Shown here: piece by piece, positions 51,775 through 59,997 of the stretch | Layout of the letters: each line of letters starts with the position of its first letter | How positions within the stretch are numbered: the first letter of the stretch is position 1 | Assembly: GCA_026394395.1 (NCBI GenBank) | Contig: JAPKYK010000001.1 | Coordinates: 349,940 to 413,939, forward strand | Reading direction: 5' to 3' | Source: Methanomassiliicoccales archaeon | GTDB lineage: Archaea; Thermoplasmatota; Thermoplasmata; Methanomassiliicoccales; UBA472 | Length of the DNA stretch: 64,000 bases | Position numbers and translations under genes: made by a program | Notes under the pieces: generated by a model | What the model was told of the DNA's origin: nothing | Databases searched by the model: none | The model's input: the letters and a program-made list of their open reading frames with translations, nothing else

Positions 51775-52854
51775 TCAGCGGATCATCGGGATGACCTCAT
51801 CAAATATGTAATCGAGGCGTTTGTGGAACTCGTCCTGCTGGACCTTCCATTTACGGTTCAGCCCCGAATCCTGCAGGAGATGCATTCCTTCCGGGTTCAG
51901 GGGAAACGATCCGGAAACGGTGCAGACCACGATGCTCCATATCCTCCGACAGGCGTCGACGGAATAACCGCCACCCCCGGTCACCAGGTACCTTCCGTCG
52001 CAATGGACGTGCGCCAGGCGGTGGGTGGCCTCGGCCATCTTTTCGAACGCTCTCGTTGACAGCCCCATGCCCACCAGGTGGTCGGTGTAGTGGGCGTCCG
52101 TGCCGAACTGATGGATGATTATCTCCGGATGATAGGCCTCTAAGGCGGCCGATACCACCTTCTCGTAGGTGGGCGCGTAGACGTCATCGGGCGTGCACCT
52201 GGGCATGGGCACGTTGATGGAGTAACCCTTCCCCTCGCCCTCTCCGATGTCCGTTACCGCCCCCGTCTCCGGGTAGAAGCCTGGACCGAAGCGATGGAAG
52301 GATATCGTCAGTATCTTTTCCCCATTAAATATGGACTGGGTCCCATCCCCATGATGGCCGTCGATGTCGATGATGGCGATGCGCTTGTAACCGTATTTCC
52401 GCTGCAGGCGGCGCACCGCTATGGATAGGTCGTTGAAGACGCTGAAACCGGCGGCCTGGTCGCGCCGGGCGTGGTGAAGCCCGCCCCCCGGGTTCATGGC
52501 ATGATCATATTCCCCCCGGGCAATGCCCTCCGCGCCGGCCAGGGTGGCCCCGACCATGGCCAGGGCGCCCTCGTACAGCCCTTTGCACACTGGGGTGTCC
52601 CCGTTGTCCAACAGGCCGACCCCCAGGCGGCTCATCCCCTTCACGTGATCGATGTACGATTGCACGTGGACCTCTCGAAGGTCCTCTTCGGTGGCCAGGG
52701 GCGATTCCACATAGATCAGTCGATGATCGAAGACGTCCAGCTCCCAAAGGGTGTCGCGGACCTTCTGGAACCGGATTGGTTGATAAGGATGCTTCGGACC
52801 GAACTGGTACTTGAGCATTTCATCATTGTAGAGGAAAGCTGTGGTTCCGCTCAT
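51775..52854 (-). CDS. Histone deacetylase-family (AcuC-like) hydrolase
   Basis: A protein of 359 residues of the arginase/deacetylase fold. The catalytic pair lies in NPGGGLHHARRDQAAGF (about 120-136). Zinc ligands are in DIDGHHGDGT (about 168-177) and FGTDAHYTDH (about 250-259). The family includes AcuC, acetylpolyamine amidohydrolases and eukaryotic HDACs. In archaea possible substrates are acetyl-lysine on proteins such as Alba, or acetylpolyamines. No acetyltransferase or histone gene is adjacent. The segment opens with YHPYQ-like GPKHPYQPIR. Confidence 0.9.
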   Translation of the reverse strand: MSGTTAFLYNDEMLKYQFGPKHPYQPIRFQKVRDTLWELDVFDHRLIYVESPLATEEDLREVHVQSYIDHVKGMSRLGVGLLDNGDTPVCKGLYEGALAMVGATLAGAEGIARGEYDHAMNPGGGLHHARRDQAAGFSVFNDLSIAVRRLQRKYGYKRIAIIDIDGHHGDGTQSIFNGEKILTISFHRFGPGFYPETGAVTDIGEGEGKGYSINVPMPRCTPDDVYAPTYEKVVSAALEAYHPEIIIHQFGTDAHYTDHLVGMGLSTRAFEKMAEATHRLAHVHCDGRYLVTGGGGYSVDACRRIWSIVVCTVSGSFPLNPEGMHLLQDSGLNRKWKVQQDEFHKRLDYIFDEVIPMIR

Positions 52855-52918
52855 CAGTGTGACCTTTCCGTTGGCCCTTTCAGCTTAGGCGTAGGATAGA
52901 CCATATAACTTTTGTCTA

Positions 52919-53248
52919 TCAATCGACAAAATGGATGGCCACGGAACCTTCCTTCGTCGCCAATCTCTTGGAGATCATGCCAGCCTCCACCCAGCAGACG
53001 TTAAAGACCGCAATGGGCACCAGGCAGGTCGGGGTCAGTATGCCGTCCTCTGCTTCCGTCAATATGCGGGAGCCCTTTTGTTCGTTAATGTCGTCCATGC
53101 TCACGCTATGCAAGTGCTCCGCGTAGTTCATAACGTTGGAGCAGTCCGATTCGATCTTAACCTTGATCCGGTCCTCCCCGTCCATCTCCGCGGTCACCCA
53201 GGTCTCGTGCGAGCAGATCGGGGTGACCACCTTGACCCTGGATGTCAT
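52919..53248 (-). CDS. Conserved hypothetical protein, resembles DUF6951
   Basis: A protein of 109 residues with regularly spaced cysteines: ICSHETW near 11-17, IESDCSNVMNYAEHL near 33-47, and TCLVPIAVFNVCWVEAG near 73-89. The layout, a strand TxE, then VxIESDC, then a C-terminal CPVPxA helix, recalls a small protein family of methanogens that I remember as DUF6951; this match is from memory and unverified. The cysteines suggest metal or cluster binding. Confidence 0.55.
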   Translation of the reverse strand: MTSRVKVVTPICSHETWVTAEMDGEDRIKVKIESDCSNVMNYAEHLHSVSMDDINEQKGSRILTEAEDGILTPTCLVPIAVFNVCWVEAGMISKRLATKEGSVAIHFVD

Positions 53249-53349
53249 TGAAACGATGAATCCGACTAGGGGTATAACACACTTATCTTGTAAGAAGTTG
53301 GCAGATCTCTATGGGACAGCCACAGGTCAATACCCGATATATTGATGAG

Positions 53350-53389
53350 TAACACGAACGTGTCCATTTTTAACATAATACTTTATATC
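53350..53389 (+). promoter_or_regulatory. Hairpin and TATA box before the importer genes
   Basis: ACACG-AA-CGTGT at about 53352-53363 is followed by a T-run and then CTTTATATC (53381-53389), which is 42-50 bases before ATG 53431. The short palindrome lies just upstream of the TATA box where a repressor or activator could bind. Confidence 0.45.
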
Positions 53390-53430
53390 AATAAAATGTT
53401 ACTGTGCCAATTCGAATCGATGGTGTCATC

Positions 53431-55443
53431 ATGAAATTCACGAAGGTAATCGCGATAATAGCCACCATTGCCATGCTGACCGTGGTCATTCCATTGGGTA
53501 CGATGGCTGACAGCACGGTCGACGGCAGCGGGAACATCAGCATCACAGATTCCCGTGGGGTCACGACCAACCTCACCGGACCAGCCACTCATGTGGCTTC
53601 GTTCGGGGCGTTCGTCACGAACACCCTTGTGGACATCGAGTTCCTTGAGAAAGCCGTAATCTTCGATGCTGGTTCAGAGTACAACAAGAGCGCCATACCA
53701 GAAATGATGGGCATGCCGCTGAACAAGTTCATAACCGTCAGTGCCGCGAACAAGGATGCGGTCATCCAGACCATGCTGGACATGGTGGATAACAGCACCT
53801 GGAACAAGACGACGGACGTGATCTTGGGATACGGTTACAATTCCTATTCGGTCATGTGGTCCGAGCTCGAGGGATACGGGTTCAACGTGGTCACATTCTA
53901 TCCTAACTCATATCTCGGTATCGTCCAAGTAGTAAGGGACATCGAGACCATCGTCGGAGCGAACCATAGCGTTTCCGAGCAGATGACATTTGTTAAAACA
54001 TACATCTCTGAAACCCTGAGCAATGCTGGAATCGACGAAACCTCGGAGAAGGTGACAGCCCTCTATGCCAGTTACAGCAGCAATACTCTGAAGCTCGGGA
54101 ACAACGGCTCGGTGACGGTCGATTTCATCAATTACGCCGGAGGCATCAATGTCGCCGAAGACCCGTCCAAGGCCTCTCCAACGTACGCTGTGGACTTTTC
54201 AGCAATACTGCAGCTTGACCCTGATTTCGTGCTTCTCGACGGTTATTATTCCGGGACAGCAAACGACTTCTCCACCCTGATCGGTAACTTGACAATGCCT
54301 GTCTATAAATTGAGCAAATCGTGGAACTCGTATTGTCCAGACGCGGCATTGGGACTGTGGACCGTTGCCTGTCTTTTCTATCCGGAACAGTTCAGCGGCA
54401 ATATGCCAATGGAGGGAGAGAATAATAACGGGACCATATCCATAACGGACTCGCGCGGAGTCACCACCAACCTGACCCAGCCCGCTCCGCATGTGGCAGC
54501 CTTCGGCGCCTTCGTCACCAACACCCTGGTAGACATAGAGGCCTTGGATAGCGCGGTCATATTCGACGCATCTTCCGCGTACTCCAGCAGCGGGATCAAA
54601 GAGGTGGAGAACTTCTCGGCCGACAAGTTCATTACTATCAGCTCCAGCAACAAGGACGCCGTCATCCAGACCATGCTGGACATGGTGGATAACAGCACCT
54701 GGAACAAGACGACGGACGTGATCTTGGGATACGGTTACAATTCCTATTCGGTCATGTGGTCCGAGCTCGAGGGATACGGGTTCAACGTGGTGACCTTCTA
54801 TCCAAACTCGTATGATGGCATAGTCCAGGTCGTAGAGGACATCGAGACCATCGTCGGAGCGAACCATAGCGTTTCCGAGCAGATGGCCTTCGTCAAGGAA
54901 TACATCGCTACGGTCCTTAGCGACCACGGCATCACCAACTCCTCGCAAAAGGTCACCGCGTTGTATGCCAGCTACAGCAGCAATACGCTGAAGCTCGGCA
55001 ACAATAGATCGGTGACCGTGGACTTCATCAACTACGCTGGTGGAGTGAACGTCGCCGAAGACCCGTCCAAGGCCTCTCCATCCTACGCCGTCGATTTCTC
55101 GGCCATACTGCAACTGCACCCGGAGTATGTGCTACTTGATGGGTATTACACTGGGAGCGCGGAGGATTTCTCAGCGCTGATAGGGGACAGCTCCATCATC
55201 GTCTACAAGATGAACAAGTCCTGGAACTCCTATTGCCCCGACGCCATGACCGGCCTGTGGACCGTGGCCAGTCTGCTCTATCCGAACTACTTTGAAGGGG
55301 GCATTCCCACGGAATATACGAATGAAACCGACGATGGGGGGATCGATACCAACACTCTGATGATAGCCGCTGGCGGGATATGCATAATCCTGCTAGCGGT
55401 CGGCGTGGTCATGATCACCAGGAGGAAGGGCAGGAAGGGGTGA
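53431..55443 (+). CDS. ABC importer binding protein, internally duplicated
   Basis: A protein of 670 residues with a signal peptide (1-26, KFTKVIAIIATIAMLTVVIPL). Two BtuF/FepB-type ligand-binding units of about 300 residues follow (about 30-325 and 330-625). A linker and a C-terminal helix (about 640-662, LMIAAGGICIILLAVGVVMI) anchor it. Each unit begins ISITDSRGVTTNLT and carries FGAFVTNTLVDIE and INYAGG. Residue identity between units is high. It heads an operon with permease and ATPase genes; the ligand is probably a cobamide, haem or Fe/Co chelate, as for all transporters of this class. Confidence 0.88.
   Translation: MKFTKVIAIIATIAMLTVVIPLGTMADSTVDGSGNISITDSRGVTTNLTGPATHVASFGAFVTNTLVDIEFLEKAVIFDAGSEYNKSAIPEMMGMPLNKFITVSAANKDAVIQTMLDMVDNSTWNKTTDVILGYGYNSYSVMWSELEGYGFNVVTFYPNSYLGIVQVVRDIETIVGANHSVSEQMTFVKTYISETLSNAGIDETSEKVTALYASYSSNTLKLGNNGSVTVDFINYAGGINVAEDPSKASPTYAVDFSAILQLDPDFVLLDGYYSGTANDFSTLIGNLTMPVYKLSKSWNSYCPDAALGLWTVACLFYPEQFSGNMPMEGENNNGTISITDSRGVTTNLTQPAPHVAAFGAFVTNTLVDIEALDSAVIFDASSAYSSSGIKEVENFSADKFITISSSNKDAVIQTMLDMVDNSTWNKTTDVILGYGYNSYSVMWSELEGYGFNVVTFYPNSYDGIVQVVEDIETIVGANHSVSEQMAFVKEYIATVLSDHGITNSSQKVTALYASYSSNTLKLGNNRSVTVDFINYAGGVNVAEDPSKASPSYAVDFSAILQLHPEYVLLDGYYTGSAEDFSALIGDSSIIVYKMNKSWNSYCPDAMTGLWTVASLLYPNYFEGGIPTEYTNETDDGGIDTNTLMIAAGGICIILLAVGVVMITRRKGRKG
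53761..53891 (+). repeat. 131-bp identical segment, copy 1
   Basis: Identical base for base to 54661-54791, exactly 900 bp downstream in the same gene, while flanking sequence of the two domains differs at many silent sites. A 45-bp (53941/54841) and a 30-bp (54151/55051) identical tract share the same offset. Confidence 0.95.
54661..54791 (+). repeat. 131-bp identical segment, copy 2
   Basis: Second copy of the segment at 53761, in frame with a 300-residue period. Identity that includes third codon positions points to recent gene conversion or recombination between the two domains. Confidence 0.95.
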
Positions 55444-55484
55444 CGGAACGCCCCATCCAAACCATTTAATCATCATCTTTTCTT

Positions 55485-56522
55485 ATGAGGGGAACCATGG
55501 ACGGCATCGCGAAGAAGCGTAAAAGGACTGTCGTGGTCTTTGCCGCCCTTTTCGTAATATTGTTCATATTCATGGTGCTGGACCTGACGCAGGCCTTCAT
55601 ACCACTGTCCTTCGAGGATGCCTTCTGGGCTCTTTTCGGCATCGGTTCCGAGACGGATGTAATAATCGTGCAAAGGATGAACCTGCCCCGGGTGATAATG
55701 GCCGTTTGCGTGGGTGCCGGTCTGGGCATCGCGGGCGCGGTCATGCAGGGACTGTTCCGCAACCCCATGGCCTCCCCTTACATACTGGGCCTTTCATCCG
55801 GAGCTTCCCTGGGCGCGGCCATCGGGCTGAGCTTCACCATATCCTGGCTCCCCTCTCTGATTACGATTCCCCTGTTGGCCTTCATAACCTGTATGGGAAC
55901 GCTGTTCCTGGTCTACTTCATATCCCAGGTGGGGGGAAGGGTGCCAACGGAGACCCTGCTCCTATCGGGCATCGCCGTGGGATCGTTGCTGTCCGCCCTG
56001 GTCTCCCTGCTGACCTACGTAGCCGGAGATCAGATGCAGGGCATAGTCTACTGGACCATGGGGAACCTGACCAACGCCAGGTGGGACAACATAATGATCG
56101 TGGCCCCGCTCATCATGGCCGGGTGCATCATCATGGTGTCCTGCTCCCGGGACCTCAACGCCATGATGCTGGGGGACGCCCACGCGCAGGACCTCGGCGT
56201 GGAGGTCAAGAAGGTCAGGCTCCAGCTCCTTATCGCCTCAGCGTTGGTGACCGCAGCGGCAGTGGCCTTCGTGGGTGTCATAGGCTTCGTCGGATTGGTG
56301 GTGCCGCACATATTGCGCATCCTCATGGGCCCGGACAACCGGGCTCTGCTACCAGCCTCGCTCATCGGCGGGGCGGCCTTTCTGATGATGTGTGATTACA
56401 TATCCAGGGTCATCGCGCCCAACATCGGCATCCTCCCGATTGGCATCGTAACAGCGCTCATCGGAGCGCCATATTTCATCTACCTGCTGCGCAGAAGGCG
56501 TAGCGATGTGGGGTGGGACTGA
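55485..56522 (+). CDS. ABC importer permease, FecCD/BtuC family
   Basis: A protein of 345 residues with about 10 helices. It shows NLPRVIMAVCVGAGLGIAGA (about 64-83), the conserved start of the BtuC fold. GLSSGASLGAA (about 101-111) and GVIGFVGLVVPHILR (about 263-277), the ATPase-coupling region, follow. A charged N-terminus MDGIAKKRKR precedes helix 1. It dimerises with the ATPase dimer below. It overlaps the ATPase start by one base (TGATG). Confidence 0.92.
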   Translation: MRGTMDGIAKKRKRTVVVFAALFVILFIFMVLDLTQAFIPLSFEDAFWALFGIGSETDVIIVQRMNLPRVIMAVCVGAGLGIAGAVMQGLFRNPMASPYILGLSSGASLGAAIGLSFTISWLPSLITIPLLAFITCMGTLFLVYFISQVGGRVPTETLLLSGIAVGSLLSALVSLLTYVAGDQMQGIVYWTMGNLTNARWDNIMIVAPLIMAGCIIMVSCSRDLNAMMLGDAHAQDLGVEVKKVRLQLLIASALVTAAAVAFVGVIGFVGLVVPHILRILMGPDNRALLPASLIGGAAFLMMCDYISRVIAPNIGILPIGIVTALIGAPYFIYLLRRRRSDVGWD

Positions 56523-57307
56523 TGCTGAGCGCCCAGGACATCAGTTTCATGTACCGGGAAAAGCCCGTCCTGGAGAACGTTGACCTTACGGTGAACAATG
56601 GGGAGATACTGGGCATTCTGGGGCCGAACGGGTGTGGCAAGACCACTCTCCTGAAGCTCTTGAACCGCAACCTCCACCCGCAGAGCGGGAAGGTGCTGAT
56701 GAACGGCACCGACCTCGAGGACGTTTCAAAGAAACACATCGCCAGGCACATTGCAGTGGTCCCGCAGAGCAATGAGATCAGGTTCGCCTTCTCGGTGAGG
56801 GACATAGTGACCATGGGGCGTATGCCGTTCCTCGACAGTTTCAGGGGGGAATCGTCTGACGACATGCGCATCGTGGAAGAGGCGATGGAGAAGACGGGCA
56901 TCACGGAGTTCGCCGACAGGCTCATCAACAACATGAGCGGAGGGGAGCGTCAGCGTGTGATCATTGCCAGAGCGATCGCACAAGAGCCGGATATACTGCT
57001 TTTGGACGAACCTACGCTGCATCTGGACATCAACCACCAGTTCGAGATCCTGGACCTGGTGAAGAAATTATCCGACAATGAAGGGCTGACGGTGGTCATC
57101 GTTTCGCACGATCTGCCTATGGTGACCAAATACTGCGATCGTATGGTGCTCATCCATGATCACAGGATATTCGCCGAGGGAACCCCGGGGGAAGTGCTCA
57201 CGAGGGAGAACATGAGAACGGCGTTCAACATCGATGCGGCATTCGAATACGATGAGACACTGAAAAGGAACAGTATCAAGATACTCGGTTCCTGCCCGAA
57301 GTATTGA
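56522..57307 (+). CDS. ABC importer ATPase, FecE/BtuD family
   Basis: A protein of 261 residues from ATG 56522. Walker A GPNGCGKTT (about 37-45), a signature NNMSGGERQR (about 138-147) and Walker B ILLLDEPTLHLD (about 158-169) are present. The VSHDL switch follows near 195. It is the third gene of the importer operon. The Thr/Leu-His-Leu Walker B extension is typical of siderophore/B12 importers. Confidence 0.94.
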   Translation: MLSAQDISFMYREKPVLENVDLTVNNGEILGILGPNGCGKTTLLKLLNRNLHPQSGKVLMNGTDLEDVSKKHIARHIAVVPQSNEIRFAFSVRDIVTMGRMPFLDSFRGESSDDMRIVEEAMEKTGITEFADRLINNMSGGERQRVIIARAIAQEPDILLLDEPTLHLDINHQFEILDLVKKLSDNEGLTVVIVSHDLPMVTKYCDRMVLIHDHRIFAEGTPGEVLTRENMRTAFNIDAAFEYDETLKRNSIKILGSCPKY

Positions 57308-57392
57308 GCCTTCATTCTTCCTTGGTCCCCAACGTTAACATGTTCCTGGAACTCACGGATTATCAGGGAAAGTTAGAAGAGGGAGATTTTTC

Positions 57393-57746
57393 TTGCATAG
57401 TTCCATGAGGCAGCTCCTGCGGGGAAAGATACACCGGGCCACGGTCACCGCCGCCGAGCCCGATTACGTGGGAAGCATAGTCATTGACCAGGACCTCCTG
57501 GACCGGGCAGACATCTGGGCGGGGGAGAAGGTACTTGTCTCCGACGTGGACAACGCCGCCCGTTTCGAGACCTACGCCGTTCCAGGCAAGCGGGGTTCGG
57601 GTGTCATAAGCGTCAACGGGGCCGCTGCGCACCTGGTGAAGGTCGGCGACAAGATAATCATCATGGCCTTCGAGATGACGGACCAACCCATACCCTCCAA
57701 AGTAGTGTTGGTAGACCAGGGCAACCGCTTCGTGCGCAACCTGTGA
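57393..57746 (+). CDS. panD: Aspartate 1-decarboxylase, bacterial pyruvoyl type
   Basis: A protein of 117 residues making beta-alanine for coenzyme [22 protein letters not shown] matches the proenzyme start; self-cleavage at Gly-Ser in DYVGSI would leave the pyruvoyl group on the small chain. Tyr and Arg of the active site follow in [21 protein letters not shown]. The TTG at 57393 has GGGAG seven bases upstream, so I keep it over ATG 57405. Most euryarchaea use MfnA-type decarboxylases instead, so PanD here may be an acquisition. Confidence 0.93.
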   Translation: MHSSMRQLLRGKIHRATVTAAEPDYVGSIVIDQDLLDRADIWAGEKVLVSDVDNAARFETYAVPGKRGSGVISVNGAAAHLVKVGDKIIIMAFEMTDQPIPSKVVLVDQGNRFVRNL

Positions 57747-57809
57747 TGGCTAGCCCAGGGACCAAGAAAGCTTTATCATATCCCGTCCATTACTCGCACA
57801 AGTGATCTA

Positions 57810-58304
57810 ATGGCGTCCAGTGACTTCGACAAGTTGATGAAGCAAGGTTATCAGCTCATGGAAGAAGGGGAGTACTCTCAAGCCCTGTCCAAGTTCGACA
57901 AGGCGATCAAGATGGAACCTTCCGAGCCCTCGGCCTATCTGGCCAAGGCGGACGCCGGAGTACTAGTTCCAAAGGTCTCGCAGGAGGAGATCGTGGCGCT
58001 GTACAAGAAGGCCTCCGAGCTGGACCCCCAGAACCCGTTCATTTATCAGGGCTGGGGCGCGTTCTGCATGGACATCGGCCTGTTCAACGACGCCGAGACC
58101 TGCTACACCAAAGCCGCCCAGGTGGACCCGGAGAACGCCATCTACTACTACTCGGAGTTCGGCGTGGAGTACTACAAGAAGGCGCTGGTGGTCTACGAGC
58201 AGCGCCTGGACGAACAGACCCGGGCCATCATCGCCAAGAAAGCGCTCAAGTACCTGCTGAAGTCCATCGATTTGGACGAGGCCGGGGCCAAGAAGTTGCT
58301 CTAA
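57810..58304 (+). CDS. Tetratricopeptide-repeat protein
   Basis: A protein of 164 residues made of about four TPR units. Clear ones are QGYQLMEEGEYSQALSKFDKAIKMEP (about 11-36) and FCMDIGLFNDAETCYTKAAQVDP (about 90-112). It has no membrane segment and is probably a soluble scaffold for protein contacts. Partners are unknown. A TTTATCATATCC box near 57770-57781 gives a short leader. Confidence 0.85.
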   Translation: MASSDFDKLMKQGYQLMEEGEYSQALSKFDKAIKMEPSEPSAYLAKADAGVLVPKVSQEEIVALYKKASELDPQNPFIYQGWGAFCMDIGLFNDAETCYTKAAQVDPENAIYYYSEFGVEYYKKALVVYEQRLDEQTRAIIAKKALKYLLKSIDLDEAGAKKLL

Positions 58305-58306
58305 GC

Positions 58307-58486
58307 TTAATGCAGCAGCTCCTTTTCCGGCGGTCTTTCATGACCGCGGTCATGTCGGTCCGGTGAACAATTCTGGCACACGTGACCATATCGGTCGAAG
58401 TGCTGAGAACAGACCAGCCGACCGCACAGGCTACAGCTATATCTTGCCGGCTTTCCGCAATAGGAGCAGAGGCCCAGGACCTCCAT
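58307..58486 (-). CDS. Small zinc-finger protein
   Basis: A protein of 59 residues: MEVLGLCSYCGKPARYSC, then SLCGRLVCSQHFDRYGHVC, then QNC and a His/Arg-rich tail. Eight cysteines and two histidines in CxxC/CxxC...H...CxxC order suit a HIT- or B-box-like double zinc knuckle. A TATA box (GATATAAACC, 58508-58516 on the minus strand) lies about 25 bases before the ATG, inside the 3' end of the phosphatase gene. It is convergent with the TPR gene, stops 3 bp apart. Function unknown, but it reads as a real gene. Confidence 0.75.
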   Translation of the reverse strand: MEVLGLCSYCGKPARYSCSLCGRLVCSQHFDRYGHVCQNCSPDRHDRGHERPPEKELLH

Positions 58487-58524
58487 GGAATTCCATTGTT
58501 CGGTCGGTTTATATCATTAACGCC

Positions 58525-59205
58525 TCAGAGCATCTTCAGGTGCTCCAGGCCTTCCAGCACGCCCTCGGAGTGCTCTTTCTTCGCCACGTAGTCCGCCGCT
58601 TGCTTGGCCAGCTCCGAGGCGTTCCCCACTGCCACCCCGTAGCCGCACCCCCGCAGCATGATGGCGTCATTGTCCGCGTCCCCGAAGGCCACCACCTCCG
58701 AGGGGTCCAGGTCCAGCAACTGGCAGGCCTTGGCCACTCCGGCCATCTTGCTGTGCCCCTTCTCCATCATGTGGATGGCGAAGCCGGTGGCCTCGATGTC
58801 CACTGGCCATCCTGATAGCAGCTCCCGCACCTTCACCAGGTCGGCGCTGCGGTTGAGCGCCACCTCGGTCTGCCGCCACTGGTCGGTATAAAGGCGCTTT
58901 ATCCCAGGTATCTTCTTTTGAAGATGAGCAAAGGCCCTGAGGGGCTCCTCGTTGGAAAATAGTCGATGTACCTCGTCCCGGTACGAGACGATGCCGCCGT
59001 TCTCCGCCACTACCGGTCCTTGGAGACCGATGAAAGTTGAAAGGCCGTAGGCGATAGGGAGAACGTTCCCGCTGGCCAGCATGACCATGTATCCTTTGTC
59101 CTGCACTTTCCTCAACGTCTCTATCCCCAGGGTCTGGATGACCCTGCGGGGATCGGTGATGGTGCCGTCCACATCGCACACCATCGCCCGATATCGCATC
59201 TTCAT
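58525..59205 (-). CDS. Phosphoglycolate phosphatase (archaeal HAD IIB type)
   Basis: A protein of 226 residues from ATG 59205, which overlaps the mptA stop (ATGA). HAD motif I is MVCDVDGTIT (about 8-17). Motif II lies in MLASGN (about 43-48), and motifs III/IV in KMAGVAKACQ...VVAFGDADNDAIML (about 165-186). The Cof-type cap and length match the archaeal PGP family, which removes phosphate from 2-phosphoglycolate; other sugar phosphates are possible. Confidence 0.88.
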   Translation of the reverse strand: MKMRYRAMVCDVDGTITDPRRVIQTLGIETLRKVQDKGYMVMLASGNVLPIAYGLSTFIGLQGPVVAENGGIVSYRDEVHRLFSNEEPLRAFAHLQKKIPGIKRLYTDQWRQTEVALNRSADLVKVRELLSGWPVDIEATGFAIHMMEKGHSKMAGVAKACQLLDLDPSEVVAFGDADNDAIMLRGCGYGVAVGNASELAKQAADYVAKKEHSEGVLEGLEHLKML

Positions 59206-59834
59206 TCCGAATCCCGTCGCAGCTCGCCGAGGGTGGTGATCCTCTCGGCCATGGCGTTGTGCTTGTGGATGGACTCCTTGCTCTCCGACCGCACGATGAC
59301 CTCGGTCGTGTCGGGCAGGTCGCTGTAGCGCTCCACGACGGCCTTGAGGATGTCGCGCACGATGTCCTCGACGAACTTGTCCACCGACTCCATGGCGCAG
59401 GGGCAGGCGGTCATGCCTATGACCCGCACGCCGATCATCTTGGTCATGCCATTGCCCCGTTTGTGGCTGGCCTTGGCCACCAGCTTGTAGGACTCTATGC
59501 TCTTGCGTCCGGTCGGCAAGGTCCTCTCCAGGAAGTAGTCGGCGTTTATGTGCACCTCGGCGTAGGTGGCGTAATCGTGGCGCTCCAGCAGCTTGCGGCA
59601 CACGTCCGCGGCCAGGACCTCCAGTCCCTTGATCGGCTGGCTTACCCCCTGCTCCACGATCTCCGAAATGACCTCCAGGTTCCGGGAGAGGTGGGAGCCC
59701 CTCTGGGTGGAAGGCAGGTCGACGAAAACGTCGATATCGCAGTTGAGGCAGGTGTCCTTGCCCCCGCGGTGCACCCGCACCGGCTTCTTGACCCCGGTGA
59801 CCCCCACCCGGGTCAATTTGAACCCATTGGTCAA
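59202..59834 (-). CDS. mptA: GTP cyclohydrolase MptA/FolE2-type, internally shortened
   Basis: Converts GTP toward the pterin of tetrahydromethanopterin in the normal family. LTRVGVTGVKKP, FVDLPSTQRGSHLSRN, GMTACPCA and ESIHKHNAMAERITTLGELR are all family phrases. From the TTG at 59834 it has 210 residues against roughly 300 normally. The stretch of about 80 residues after CPCA, including the THNQR motif, is absent. The true start may be an ATT at 59864 with GGTGA five bases upstream, since DVQN before the TTG matches the family's N-terminus. Function of the shortened form is uncertain. Confidence 0.85.
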   Translation of the reverse strand: MTNGFKLTRVGVTGVKKPVRVHRGGKDTCLNCDIDVFVDLPSTQRGSHLSRNLEVISEIVEQGVSQPIKGLEVLAADVCRKLLERHDYATYAEVHINADYFLERTLPTGRKSIESYKLVAKASHKRGNGMTKMIGVRVIGMTACPCAMESVDKFVEDIVRDILKAVVERYSDLPDTTEVIVRSESKESIHKHNAMAERITTLGELRRDSE

Positions 59835-59969
59835 ATGCCGGTTCTGAACATCGCTCTTAGAAATTCACATCACCGCTTCCTCCATCCGGGGATTCATTTT
59901 ATATCTTAGCCTATCAACAATTTTTTTGGTAAACGATGTTCCAACTGGTCGAACTTCCTTCAGCAGTCA

Positions 59970-59977
59970 TTTATACG
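59970..59977 (+). promoter_or_regulatory. TATA box for rnhB
   Basis: TTTATACG lies 21-28 bases before ATG 59998, supporting a leaderless start there. Confidence 0.6.
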
Positions 59978-59997
59978 GAATACAAAATCACCATACG

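Noticed and set aside
53249-53430. Cobalamin riboswitch ahead of the importer operon
   Set aside because: The predicted leader is only about 20 bases and no conserved B12-box-like sequence was seen.
58525-59601. 358-codon frame extending the phosphatase upstream
   Set aside because: The first about 130 residues are an out-of-frame reading of mptA; the phosphatase starts at 59205 by ATGA overlap.
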